This document shows positions 46,731-55,292 of a stretch of DNA of 64,000 bases, piece by piece. Both the position numbers and the translations under genes were made by a program. The DNA comes from Candidatus Woesearchaeota archaeon (GTDB lineage Archaea; Nanobdellota; Nanobdellia; Woesearchaeales; GCA-023898365), in contig CP060219.1 of NCBI GenBank assembly GCA_023898365.1, positions 682,001 through 746,000 on the forward strand. Reading direction: 5' to 3'. The stretch's first letter is position 1, and every line of letters begins with the position of its first letter. The notes under the pieces were generated by a model. The model was not told the origin of the DNA. It searched no databases and saw only the letters and a program-made list of their open reading frames with translations.

Positions 46731-48032
46731 ATGTACGACATTATTATCGGTCGAGATGAAGCCGACAAAGAAAAACTCGGCCTTAAAGGCACGGTGTTTC
46801 TTGGCAAACATTATGTTAAAATGGGCCAAACTACTTCTCTTTCAAACAGTGTCTATTTTGACATGCTCCGAAGTCATGTTATGCTCGTTGTTGGTAAGCG
46901 TGGAAGTGGAAAATCGTACTTACTCTCTGTTATTGCCGAAGGAATGGCAGATTTGGAAAAAGCTATCAAACAAAATATTTCAATTATTCTTCTTGACACT
47001 ATGGGTGTCTTTTGGAGCATGAAATACCCCAACAAACATGATGCGACGCTTCTCAAAGAATGGAAACTTGATCCGAAAGGGTTTGACACCACGATCTATA
47101 CGCCTGCTGACTTTCACAAAGAATACCAAGAACGAGGCGTGCCAACAGACAAACCCTTCTCTATTAAACCTTCAGAACTCACCGCAACAGATTGGATTGC
47201 GCTATTTTCTATTTCTCCAGATTCTGATGTTGCTGTACTTCTTGAAAAAAAAGTTGACGAACTCGATGGACAAGATTATGATCTAGATCAGCTTATCAAA
47301 GCAGTCATGGCAGATAAGGATTTTGAACAACGAACCAAACAGAAAGCAAAGAATTTGCTGAATACGACAAAATCGTACGGTCTTTTTAGTAAAGAAGGAA
47401 CGCCCTTGAAAGAACTTGCAAAAGGAGGCCAAGTTTCTGTGCTTGATCTAAGCTGTTATGCGACGCTTCCAGACGGGTGGACGATTAAGAATTTAGTCGT
47501 TGGCATCATTGCAAAACGCTTATTTCTTGAACGTATGAAAGAACGTAAACAAGAAGAATACGAAGAGCTCGAAAAAACGATGAACCCGTACACGTTCGAA
47601 GGCAAAGAAAAACAAGACTATCCTTTGGTATGGTTAGTCCTTGATGAAGCGCACGAATTCTTGCCGGTCACTGGAAAAACGCTTGCAACAGACCCCTTAG
47701 TTACTATCTTGCGCGAAGGACGACAACCGGGCATTTCACTTATTTTAGCTTCGCAGCAACCAGGAAAAATTCATACTGACGTCATGACGCAATCGGACAC
47801 GGTCGTATCGCTTCGCATAACTGCCAAACTTGACACTGATGCACTTGGCATGCTCATGCAATCCTATATGAGAAAAGGGTTAGTTGAAGAACTGGATCAC
47901 TTGCCACGATCAAAAGGATCAGCAATCGTCTTTGATGATACAAACGAGAAGATGTACCCTATCAAAATCAGACCAAAATTCTCCTGGCATGGCGGTGGTT
48001 CGCCCTCTGCACTTCGAGAACAAAACAAATAA
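46731..48032 (+). CDS. HerA/DUF87-family ATPase
   Basis: 433 aa. Walker A VVGKRGSGKSYLL near residue 55-65; Walker B LVWLVLDEAHEFLP near 305; the downstream REGRQPGISLILASQQP and QSDTVVSLRI are typical of the HerA/VirB4-like DUF87 group. The N-terminal barrel is only ~45 residues, shorter than in canonical HerA. It probably translocates DNA or remodels nucleoprotein; the partner is unknown. The start fits a TATA box 28 nt upstream. S15 follows 85 nt after the stop. Confidence 0.88.
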   Translation: MYDIIIGRDEADKEKLGLKGTVFLGKHYVKMGQTTSLSNSVYFDMLRSHVMLVVGKRGSGKSYLLSVIAEGMADLEKAIKQNISIILLDTMGVFWSMKYPNKHDATLLKEWKLDPKGFDTTIYTPADFHKEYQERGVPTDKPFSIKPSELTATDWIALFSISPDSDVAVLLEKKVDELDGQDYDLDQLIKAVMADKDFEQRTKQKAKNLLNTTKSYGLFSKEGTPLKELAKGGQVSVLDLSCYATLPDGWTIKNLVVGIIAKRLFLERMKERKQEEYEELEKTMNPYTFEGKEKQDYPLVWLVLDEAHEFLPVTGKTLATDPLVTILREGRQPGISLILASQQPGKIHTDVMTQSDTVVSLRITAKLDTDALGMLMQSYMRKGLVEELDHLPRSKGSAIVFDDTNEKMYPIKIRPKFSWHGGGSPSALREQNK

Positions 48033-48117
48033 GATTTATAAATAAACCTTGATTCTTACACAGTATCTAATGGATAAGACGGTCCAAGAAGGGCTTTCTT
48101 ATGCTGGAGGAAACAAT

Positions 48118-48573
48118 ATGTCAAGACTTTATTCACGAAAGAAAGGCAAAGCAGGCAGAACACGCCCACCAAAGGCTGACGTGCCATCCTGGCTTACGGT
48201 AAAACCAAAAGAAGTCGAACTTCTCGTTCTCAAAAATGCGAAAGCGGGGTTATCAGCCTCCCAAATTGGCATTCTCTTACGAGACTCCTACGGCGTTCCT
48301 GAAGTACGAAACGTCACAGGAAAAAAGATTACCCAAATTCTCGTAGAAAAAGAAGTGGCGCCACCACTTCCAGAAGACTTGTTCTCACTTATTAAAAAAG
48401 CAGTGCAAAGCAGAAAACACCTTGAATCAAACCATAAAGATATGACCGCAAAGCGCGGCTTACAATTAACTGAGTCAAAAATACGACGACTGGCAAAGTA
48501 TTACAAACGAACAGAAAAACTTGCTAGCGATTGGAAATACGACCCAGAAAAAGTCAAGTTATTAGTTAGTTGA
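48118..48573 (+). CDS. rps15: 30S ribosomal protein S15 (uS15, archaeal type)
   Basis: 151 aa. Starts MSRLYSRKKGKAGRTRPPK, the archaeal/eukaryotic S15 N-terminus; KAGLSASQIGILLRDSYGVP and RRLAKYYKRTEKL are the conserved core binding the 16S three-way junction. ATG 48118 has GGAGG at 7-nt spacing. An in-frame ATG at 48070, 16 codons upstream, sits where a leaderless start from TTTATAAAT (48036-48044) would fall, so a longer form is possible; family length favours 48118. Confidence 0.94.
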   Translation: MSRLYSRKKGKAGRTRPPKADVPSWLTVKPKEVELLVLKNAKAGLSASQIGILLRDSYGVPEVRNVTGKKITQILVEKEVAPPLPEDLFSLIKKAVQSRKHLESNHKDMTAKRGLQLTESKIRRLAKYYKRTEKLASDWKYDPEKVKLLVS

Positions 48574-48643
48574 TTTTATTAAAAGATTTTTTTTCGTTTC
48601 TTTTTTTTGGATCCTTCTTTCTCGCTCTCTTTGCATTATCGAA

Positions 48644-49408
48644 TTACTTTTTTCTACAAATAAAAAAGGTGGGCAAATCTTTACTCGGACGACTATATGA
48701 CCTTTGCATACTTCCATTTACTTCAAGAATTTCAAATCCTGATTTTTGAATACTTCGCATTACTTCTTTTTTTGCGGGAATATGAATATATTGTTTTGAA
48801 GCAGCGGCTTCTTTTGGATCTGCTGCTGGTCTTTCGAACAACCGATCTCCAAATTCAATTTCTTCAATGGGAAATCCTAGTGGTTTTAGGAGATAAAATC
48901 TCATCCATTGTTTTAGATAAAAGAAAAAGTATTTACTTGTCCACTTACGTATATGAGCAGTAAAAATGTACATTCCCTGGGGTTTGAGAATGCGACACAC
49001 TTCTGTGAGTGCACTTAATCGGTTCTTTTTTCCAGGTATTTGAGTCCAGCCTTGGTTTGAAAATAATGCATAATCAAACGACTCGTTCTCGAACGCTAAC
49101 CTTGTTGCATCTCCTACGCGATAATCAATGCGAAGTTTGTTCTTTTTCGCAATGTTTTTTGCGTTTGAGATCATTGCCGGAGTGATATCGATACCAACGA
49201 CAGTAAATCCTTTTTTCACTAAAGGGATTGTTGTTCTTCCCGTACCACATCCAATATCTAAGATGCTGGCTTTTTTCTTAGTAAAGTACTGTTTGAAGAA
49301 ATAAGATTCAGAATCCCAAAGACCTTCTTTTGCCTTCTTAATATAAAGAAGCTGAGCATTCTTTCCAGAAAATTCATTGACAACAAGCTCCTTAAAATCG
49401 ACTTCCAT
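48644..49408 (-). CDS. Class I SAM-dependent methyltransferase
   Basis: 254 aa. Motif I ILDIGCGTGRTTIPL, acidic loop VVGIDITPAMI, motif II/III GDATRLAFENESFDYALFSNQG, post-motif EVCRILKPQGMYIFTAH. A C-terminal ~80-residue basic helical extension follows. Acceptor (small molecule, lipid or RNA) is unknown. ATG 49408 is chosen because TAATAAAATATG lies ~27 nt upstream; longer forms would overlap the helicase stop region. Confidence 0.9.
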   Translation of the reverse strand: MEVDFKELVVNEFSGKNAQLLYIKKAKEGLWDSESYFFKQYFTKKKASILDIGCGTGRTTIPLVKKGFTVVGIDITPAMISNAKNIAKKNKLRIDYRVGDATRLAFENESFDYALFSNQGWTQIPGKKNRLSALTEVCRILKPQGMYIFTAHIRKWTSKYFFFYLKQWMRFYLLKPLGFPIEEIEFGDRLFERPAADPKEAAASKQYIHIPAKKEVMRSIQKSGFEILEVNGSMQRSYSRPSKDLPTFFICRKK

Positions 49409-49451
49409 AACTGTACTCGTTAAACATATTTTATTATGTTGTTGGTTTGTT

Positions 49452-51359
49452 TTACAAAACAATTGAGACAACGTCACGATCGATTAATTCTATGCATTCG
49501 TGCATGCAGAGTTGTGCTTGTTCATCAGTGCTTGCGTGCATGATTTGTCGCATGACGTCGATCATGCGTCTCATTAATCGTATGATGTCGCCTTCTGCGA
49601 GGTTGGAAACTTCAAGAAGATCTTTGAACGAACAACCAGTTGCCCATTGTTGGACTAAAGGTATCATGCGTTTGAGTGACATAAAGTTGATTTGTTTTTG
49701 CAAGAAGGGTGTTGCAAGTTGTTTGCGAAGTTTTTCATAGATTTGTTTTCCTCCTCGCACAATGAATTTGTCGCTGGGACTTGGTTCGTAGACGAGCGCT
49801 GCTAGGGTGCAGAGTATTTCTATGTTCGAAAGTTTTTTGTATATGCCACCAGTGATAAGTTCTGATATTTCAAGTTCGTACGCGTAGATGTGTCTGGTGA
49901 AGTTTCCTTTTTTGGTTAACTCCTGGTTTTTGTCGACATAGCCATATTTTTGCAACACTCGTTTCTTATTGTTAAACGAGGCCATGATGCGTACTTGTTT
50001 TTCGCTTTGTTTGCGCAAATAGTAATCAAAGTTGCTGCGTAGAATGGTTTCTATTTCTGCAGCGTTGTGATTACCTAGTAAATTTAACACTGTATTGTAT
50101 GCTAGTCTAAATTGGGATTGCAAGGGAATGTCATCACGAACAGATATTTCTGCAAGGTGCTCAAGTTCTGCTTTGTTGCGTCGAACGGTCACGTAGACGA
50201 ATCCTTCCGTGTCTATGCCTCGACGTCCTGCTCGTCCTGCGAGTTGGAAGTATTCTTTTGCATTAACTGGCCTCATGGAGACGCCGTCGTATTTAACAAG
50301 TGATGCGAAGCAAACACTTTTTGCTGGCATGTTGATGCCAACGGAGAATGTTTCTGTTGCATAGAGTACTTTTATTAATCCTTTGGCAAACATTTCTTCT
50401 ACTGCTTTTTTGAGTGGTGGTAGAATGCCTGCGTGATGGAATGCGATGCCGTGGCTTAAGACGTTACGTAATTTTGCTGTTGTTTGAAGTGTGCGAATGC
50501 TGTCTGTTATGTAACGGTTTACTATTGTTGTCACTTCTACTTTTTGATCGTTGGTAAGAAAGTGTTTTTTTCGTGCGAGCTCTTCTGCTTTTTCTTCGCA
50601 GTGTTTTCGTGAAAAAACAAAGAAGATGGCCGGCAATTTATCTTGGATATCTTCAATGAGCATGGTGTGATGTCCTTCGCGTGGTCGATCAGTACTTTTT
50701 CGTCCTCCGCGATGATAGCGAAATGATCGTTCGCTTTGCATGATGCCTAATAATTTTTGTGTGGTCGTTATGCCAAGTTCTGCATCGAAAACAAAGTGAC
50801 GTAGTGGCACGGCTCGTTTTTCGTAGCGAACTACTTTTACTTCATGATTTTTTATTGAGGCAATCCACGCTGCAAATTCTTCCGCGTTTGGAATGGTTGC
50901 TGATAGGCAGAGAAATCGTATGTGTTCTGGAGAGAAAATTATTGATTCCTCCCAGACAGTTCCTCGTTCTCGGTCGTTGATGTAATGAATTTCGTCAAAG
51001 ATAACATACGAGAGTTCGTCAATAAAAGGATCATTTTGTAAGAGCATGTTGCGATAAATCTCTGTGGTCATAATAAGCAATGGTGCAGTTGGATTGATGA
51101 CGACGTCTCCGGTCATAATACCTACTGCATCTTCACCGTAGGTTTTTGAAAAATCGTAGAATTTCTGATTGGATAGTGCTTTTATGGGTGCTGTGTAAAC
51201 AATTTTATGCCCTTTTTTGATGTGGTGGGAGACCACATAGTCTGCAATGAGTGTTTTTCCTGTTCCCGTCGCTGCTGAGACGACAACTGAGAAATTCTTA
51301 TCAACATACCCAATTGCTTCTTCTTGGAATGGATCAAGTGTGAATCCCTGAAACTTCAT
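49452..51359 (-). CDS. Ski2/Mtr4-like superfamily 2 RNA helicase
   Basis: 635 aa. Motif I AATGTGKT, Ia APIKALSNQKF, II IFDEIHY (DEIH-box), III LSATIPN, VI QLAGRAGRRG. DEIH plus the winged-helix/ratchet-like C-terminal helices put it in the Ski2/Mtr4 group rather than Hel308. Relatives unwind RNA for exosomal decay; archaeal members are patchy. The C-terminal DSHCT arch is shortened. Start ATG 51359 (MKFQGFTLDPFQEEAI). It lies 34 nt after aIF2-gamma and is probably in its operon. Confidence 0.9.
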   Translation of the reverse strand: MKFQGFTLDPFQEEAIGYVDKNFSVVVSAATGTGKTLIADYVVSHHIKKGHKIVYTAPIKALSNQKFYDFSKTYGEDAVGIMTGDVVINPTAPLLIMTTEIYRNMLLQNDPFIDELSYVIFDEIHYINDRERGTVWEESIIFSPEHIRFLCLSATIPNAEEFAAWIASIKNHEVKVVRYEKRAVPLRHFVFDAELGITTTQKLLGIMQSERSFRYHRGGRKSTDRPREGHHTMLIEDIQDKLPAIFFVFSRKHCEEKAEELARKKHFLTNDQKVEVTTIVNRYITDSIRTLQTTAKLRNVLSHGIAFHHAGILPPLKKAVEEMFAKGLIKVLYATETFSVGINMPAKSVCFASLVKYDGVSMRPVNAKEYFQLAGRAGRRGIDTEGFVYVTVRRNKAELEHLAEISVRDDIPLQSQFRLAYNTVLNLLGNHNAAEIETILRSNFDYYLRKQSEKQVRIMASFNNKKRVLQKYGYVDKNQELTKKGNFTRHIYAYELEISELITGGIYKKLSNIEILCTLAALVYEPSPSDKFIVRGGKQIYEKLRKQLATPFLQKQINFMSLKRMIPLVQQWATGCSFKDLLEVSNLAEGDIIRLMRRMIDVMRQIMHASTDEQAQLCMHECIELIDRDVVSIVL

Positions 51360-51393
51360 AAGGAAAAGAACGCGAATCAAACCTTATAAAACT

Positions 51394-52632
51394 TTACTTT
51401 TTTTCAACAATAACGCCGTAGCCAATGAGGCGAAATCGGTTGCCTACGCGTCGAGAAAGTGATACTTTATCACCGATTGATGCGCAGATAGGGATTTTGA
51501 GTTTGCAGGAAATGATACCTTTTCTTGTGTCTCGAACAACTCCTGCAGTTTTTGCAGCGTTGCATGTCATGAGAAGAACTTCTCCCGAAGCGATGGTTCC
51601 TACTTTTACTTCTTCTGAACTTCCCACTACTTGTTCAAACAATTCTGCTTTCAACGCAAGTTCCGTCCATACGGGCGGCAATTTTCCTGGGTGGCCAACG
51701 AGATTGCCAACAAGAGAATCTGCGTTTGTTAATGAAGGATCAAGTTCTGTCATGAGTGAAATAGTGCCGCCTGGAAATGCTTGTTTTGTTTCAAATGATC
51801 CTGTAATTACTTTGGTTATGGTGGTGATGATAGGTTCTGCTACGAGTTGATTATTCTTTTCTTTAACAATGCCCGGACTGATCTCAATTTTATCTCCTTT
51901 TGAAAGACTTCCTTGAATGAGTGCACCACCAAGCACGCCTCCTTGTAATGCTTCAATGGTTGTTCCTGGTTTGTTAACATCAAAACTTCGTGCAATGATC
52001 ATAAGCGGTGCTGCGGTGTCATCTCGCTTTGGTGTTGGAATTTCTTCCTCAATTGCTTGCAAGAGCACATCAACATTTACGCCGTGCAATGCAGAGAGTG
52101 GAATAATGGGAACATCTTTATACGAGGATGTTGATAAGAATTTTTTTATTTGGTTATAATTTTCAACGGCTTTTTCTTTGGTGATAATATCAATTTTGTT
52201 TTGGACAACAACAACGTTCTTGATTCCTGAAATTTCAAGTGCTGCTAAGTGTTCTCTGGTTTGTGGCTGGGGACAGGTTTCGTTTGCAGCAACAAGGAGG
52301 ATTGCCCCATCCATTATTTTTGCTCCGCTCATCATAGTGGCCATGAGCGATTCATGTCCTGGAACGTCAACAAAAGATACTTTGCGAACAAAGGTTCCTT
52401 CTTCGCCCGTTGCTGGATCCTTTCGTTTTGTTGCAAAATGTCCGTCTTTAAACTTGAATATGGTTGCATCAGAGTAGCCGAGTTTTATTGTAATACCTCT
52501 TTTTTGCTCCTCAGAATGTGTGTCGGTCCATTTGCCGGATAACCTCTCATTAAGGGTTGTTTTTCCGTGGTCGACGTGCCCCACAAGACCAATACTGATC
52601 TCTGGAATGTCTTCGCTTCCCTTTTTCACCAT
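51394..52632 (-). CDS. Translation initiation factor aIF2 subunit gamma
   Basis: 412 aa. G1 GHVDHGKTT, G3 DVPGHE, G4 QNKID; switch-region and beta-barrel domains II and III typical of aIF2-gamma (SFDVNKPGTTIEALQGGVLGG, RRVGNRFRLIGYG). With alpha and beta subunits it carries Met-tRNAi to the small subunit. The zinc-knuckle region between the GITIKLGY and SFVDVPGHE segments has no cysteines at all, whereas most homologues have four. Usually this gene heads the PIN-rpo7-spt4 cluster; here that cluster is 5.5 kb away. Confidence 0.96.
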   Translation of the reverse strand: MVKKGSEDIPEISIGLVGHVDHGKTTLNERLSGKWTDTHSEEQKRGITIKLGYSDATIFKFKDGHFATKRKDPATGEEGTFVRKVSFVDVPGHESLMATMMSGAKIMDGAILLVAANETCPQPQTREHLAALEISGIKNVVVVQNKIDIITKEKAVENYNQIKKFLSTSSYKDVPIIPLSALHGVNVDVLLQAIEEEIPTPKRDDTAAPLMIIARSFDVNKPGTTIEALQGGVLGGALIQGSLSKGDKIEISPGIVKEKNNQLVAEPIITTITKVITGSFETKQAFPGGTISLMTELDPSLTNADSLVGNLVGHPGKLPPVWTELALKAELFEQVVGSSEEVKVGTIASGEVLLMTCNAAKTAGVVRDTRKGIISCKLKIPICASIGDKVSLSRRVGNRFRLIGYGVIVEKK

Positions 52633-52672
52633 ATGTATAAGGAGAATCTAAGCCGTTTTATAAAGGTACTGA

Positions 52673-53308
52673 TCAATACCCAAAGAGTTCGAGGCGAACT
52701 TCGCGTACTAATCGGCCAATTTCTTCAGGACTTTGAACGAAGCCTTCGACTTCAAGTTCATCGAGAAGTCTTTGCCAGTCGTCTTGTTCCCAGAATCCAT
52801 TTTGAGAAATGACGAATTTTTTTAATTTGTCAATGAGTTCTTCATCAGTTCTGTTTTCTCCAAGAACGTGACTTTCTTGTTTGAGAACTTCTCGCTCCGT
52901 GTACATTCTTGTTTCAGGTAGAAGTGATTTGATGCGTTCCTGTCGTTCTTCTTGTTTGCGTTTCTTTTCGCTCTTAGGTTTTTCTTTGATGATTTTCTTT
53001 TTTGGTTCTGCTTTTTTCTTTACTGCCTTTTTTTTGACTGCGGTTTTCTTCTTCGCTTTCACCGTTTTTTTTGGCGTTGCTTTTTTCTTTACTGCGGTTT
53101 TTTTTGCTGTTGTTTTTTTCTTTGTTACTTTTTTTGTTTCTGTTTTCTTTTTTGCAACGGTTTTTTTTGCTGTTGTTTTTTTCTTTGTTACTTTTTTTGT
53201 TTCTGTTTTCTTTTTTGCTACTGCTTTTTTCTTAGTCTGAGAAGAAGAACTACTTGTTTTCTTTTTTGTCGTTGATTTTTTGAAAAATGATATTTTATTG
53301 AAGAGCAT
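52673..53308 (-). CDS. Histone-H1-like Lys-repeat protein with C-terminal helical domain
   Basis: 211 aa. Residues ~10-120 consist of KKKT/A-type repeats, including a near-perfect duplication of 21 residues (KKKTETKKVTKKKTTAKKT). Residues ~125-211 form an acidic/helical domain with SLLPETRMYTEREVLKQESH and FVISQNGFWEQDDWQRLLDE. The tract resembles H1/HC1-like DNA-binding tails; nucleic-acid binding is inferred. ATG 53308 has AAGAGGTC 5 nt upstream and overlaps the transketolase gene by 14 nt, so translation is coupled. No known family for the C-terminal domain. Confidence 0.82.
   Translation of the reverse strand: MLFNKISFFKKSTTKKKTSSSSSQTKKKAVAKKKTETKKVTKKKTTAKKTVAKKKTETKKVTKKKTTAKKTAVKKKATPKKTVKAKKKTAVKKKAVKKKAEPKKKIIKEKPKSEKKRKQEERQERIKSLLPETRMYTEREVLKQESHVLGENRTDEELIDKLKKFVISQNGFWEQDDWQRLLDELEVEGFVQSPEEIGRLVREVRLELFGY
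53095..53217. repeat. 63-nt tandem repeat within the H1-like gene
   Basis: Two copies, starting at 53095 and 53158, are identical over about 59 nt. The period is 21 codons, so the reading frame is kept. Recent slippage or unequal recombination is likely. Confidence 0.85.
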
Positions 53309-54203
53309 GGATGACCTCTTGTACGATTCCTGCAACGTCAAGTCCGAATTTTTTGAGCAGTTCGGATGCGGTTCCTGACGTTCCGAAGCGATTTGTAACA
53401 CCCACTATTTTTAAAGGTATTGGTATGGTGAGGTGTTCAGCAATGGCGCTGCCAAGACCTCCAGCGGTTTGGTGTTCTTCAAAACTGATTATTTTTCCTG
53501 TTTTTTTCCCACTTTTTGTCACTGTGGTGCTGTCAAAAGGCTTGATTGTTGAATAGTTGATGACTTCACAGGATATTCCTTGCTTTGCGAGTAACTCTGC
53601 TGCTTCAAGGACGTGCGCAAGGAGGGGACCAGTTACACAAAGAGTAATGTGTTTCCCTTTGCGAATAATTGCAGCTTTGCCAAGAACGGGTTTTTCTTTC
53701 ACGCAGTCGGCAAATCCTTGCCTTGATAGACGAAGATAACAGGGCGCATTTTTTTTAATGGCAAGTTTTGTTAATTCTCTTGCTTCTTGAAAATCTGCTG
53801 GACTAAGTACGGTCATGCCTGGCAAACTTCTCATCAGTGCAAGGTCTTCAAGTGCTTGATGTGTTGCGCCATCTTCACCAACGGTAAGTCCTGCATGACT
53901 GCCAACAATAATGACAGGGAGTTTGTTTAGTGCGACGCTCACTCTGATTTGATCAAATGATCGTCCAGGAGAAAATGCTGCAAATGAAGTTGCAACAACA
54001 GTTTTCCCCGTACTTGCAAGACCTGCGGCAATGCCAATCATATTTTGCTCAGCTACGCCAACGTCAATAAATCTCTTGGGATATTTTTTTGCAAACGCAT
54101 TCGCTCTTGTTGACTCGCCAAGATTTGCGGTCACCACCCATACGTTCTTGTTCTTTCCTGCTTCAAGCAAGCCCTCACCAAATCCATCACGTGTAGATTT
54201 CAT
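53295..54203 (-). CDS. Transketolase, C-terminal subunit
   Basis: 302 aa. Pyrimidine-binding domain with GVAEQNMIGIAAGLASTGKTVVATSFAAF (catalytic Glu in AEQN), then AGLTVGEDGATHQ and the transketolase_C domain. With the N-terminal subunit it binds thiamine diphosphate and moves two-carbon units between sugar phosphates, supplying pentoses and erythrose-4-phosphate. Split transketolases are usual in archaea. ATG 54203 overlaps the N-subunit stop by four bases (ATGA). Confidence 0.94.
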   Translation of the reverse strand: MKSTRDGFGEGLLEAGKNKNVWVVTANLGESTRANAFAKKYPKRFIDVGVAEQNMIGIAAGLASTGKTVVATSFAAFSPGRSFDQIRVSVALNKLPVIIVGSHAGLTVGEDGATHQALEDLALMRSLPGMTVLSPADFQEARELTKLAIKKNAPCYLRLSRQGFADCVKEKPVLGKAAIIRKGKHITLCVTGPLLAHVLEAAELLAKQGISCEVINYSTIKPFDSTTVTKSGKKTGKIISFEEHQTAGGLGSAIAEHLTIPIPLKIVGVTNRFGTSGTASELLKKFGLDVAGIVQEVIHALQ

Positions 54204-55012
54204 AAGAGCACCCCTGGATAGTTCTCCTTCATTTTTTGTGCGCTGAGTTCGCCAAGTGCACATTGTAGTTCTTTATCGCTAAGTGATTTTCCATGCCACA
54301 GCGGATTGTTCTCCATAAATGAAACGCCTTTTCCAGCAAGCGTGTGACAGATGAGCACACGTGGTTTTTTGCTTTGAGAAGTGATCAGCTTTTGAAGTTT
54401 TTTTTGCACCAGAAGTGGTTTGTTTCCCTCTACGGATTGGACTTCCCAGTGAAACGCGGCATACTTTTCTGCAAGACTTTCGACATTCATGATGTTGGTA
54501 ACGTGTCCATCAATTTGCATATTGTTGTGCAGCACAAGAAATACGAGATTGCTGCATCCAAATTGAGCAGCGCTCATTATCGCTTCCCACGTTTGTCCTT
54601 CTTGGTGTTCGCCATCGCTTGTAATGACCAGAACTGTTTTTTTTGTTCCAAGAGCTCTGCCAACGCCAAAACTTGCTCCTTGACCGAGCGGTCCTGAGGT
54701 GTTCAAAATACTTGGCAGAGTTCCTCGCTCAGGATGGCCTTGCAATTTTGAACCAAGTTTTCGAAGTGAACGCATTTGGTGACGTGTTACTTCACCAGTT
54801 AAATACAAACTCGCGTACCATGCAGGAGCAAGATGGCCTGCAGAAAGAACCACTTCTATTTTTTCTTTTGAACGAGCATAATAGATTGCTGCAAACACCT
54901 CTGCCGCATCAAGACTGCCGCCTGGATGACCTGATCCTGCGAGATGAATACTTTGAAGTGAGAGAATACGCACGAGCTTTGCAAAATCTTGAATGGATTG
55001 GATGTGTTTCAT
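54200..55012 (-). CDS. Transketolase, N-terminal subunit
   Basis: 270 aa. ThDP-binding domain: AGSGHPGGSLDAAEVFAAIYY, SAGHLAPAWYASLY, GPLGQGASFGVGRALG, and the ThDP diphosphate/Mg motif SDGEHQEGQTWEA. Forms the alpha partner of the adjacent C-terminal subunit; together they equal one full-length transketolase. First gene of a three-gene coupled set (N-subunit, C-subunit, H1-like protein). Confidence 0.94.
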   Translation of the reverse strand: MKHIQSIQDFAKLVRILSLQSIHLAGSGHPGGSLDAAEVFAAIYYARSKEKIEVVLSAGHLAPAWYASLYLTGEVTRHQMRSLRKLGSKLQGHPERGTLPSILNTSGPLGQGASFGVGRALGTKKTVLVITSDGEHQEGQTWEAIMSAAQFGCSNLVFLVLHNNMQIDGHVTNIMNVESLAEKYAAFHWEVQSVEGNKPLLVQKKLQKLITSQSKKPRVLICHTLAGKGVSFMENNPLWHGKSLSDKELQCALGELSAQKMKENYPGVLL

Positions 55013-55051
55013 CGTTTCGTGTTCGTGCGCAAAAAAGAAATGTAAAAAAAA

Positions 55052-55288
55052 TTAAATGGTGATGTTCAAATCATCATCTGACTCGCTGTCTGCAAGCAAG
55101 GAGTTTGTGTCATCAAGGTCGCTTAAGATAGCATCAATATCTTCTACAGAGAGATCTTGATTTTCTCCACCTGACGCATTTGATGTAGTATTGCCTGAGT
55201 TGGTTGAGTCATTTGGTTGCTCTTGTGCGCAGCTTGCTACAAGAAATAAACTAATCACCAACAAGATGGGAAGTATCGCTTTGTTCAT
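55052..55288 (-). CDS. Small acidic lipoprotein, 78 aa
   Basis: Signal peptide MNKAILPILLVISLFLVASC with lipobox VASC; after Cys-20 comes a Ser/Asn/Thr-rich linker and an acidic stretch (LSVEDIDAILSDLDDTNSLL). Probably lipid-anchored on the outer face. It starts 4 nt after the 346-aa secreted gene, so the two form an operon and may interact. Confidence 0.8.
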   Translation of the reverse strand: MNKAILPILLVISLFLVASCAQEQPNDSTNSGNTTSNASGGENQDLSVEDIDAILSDLDDTNSLLADSESDDDLNITI

Positions 55289-55292
55289 TTTC

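Noticed and set aside
46621..47022. Plus-strand frame beginning with a hydrophobic segment
   Set aside because: It runs out of phase into the HerA-like gene, whose own TATA box and start are clear, and shows no family match beyond the hydrophobic AT-rich stretch.
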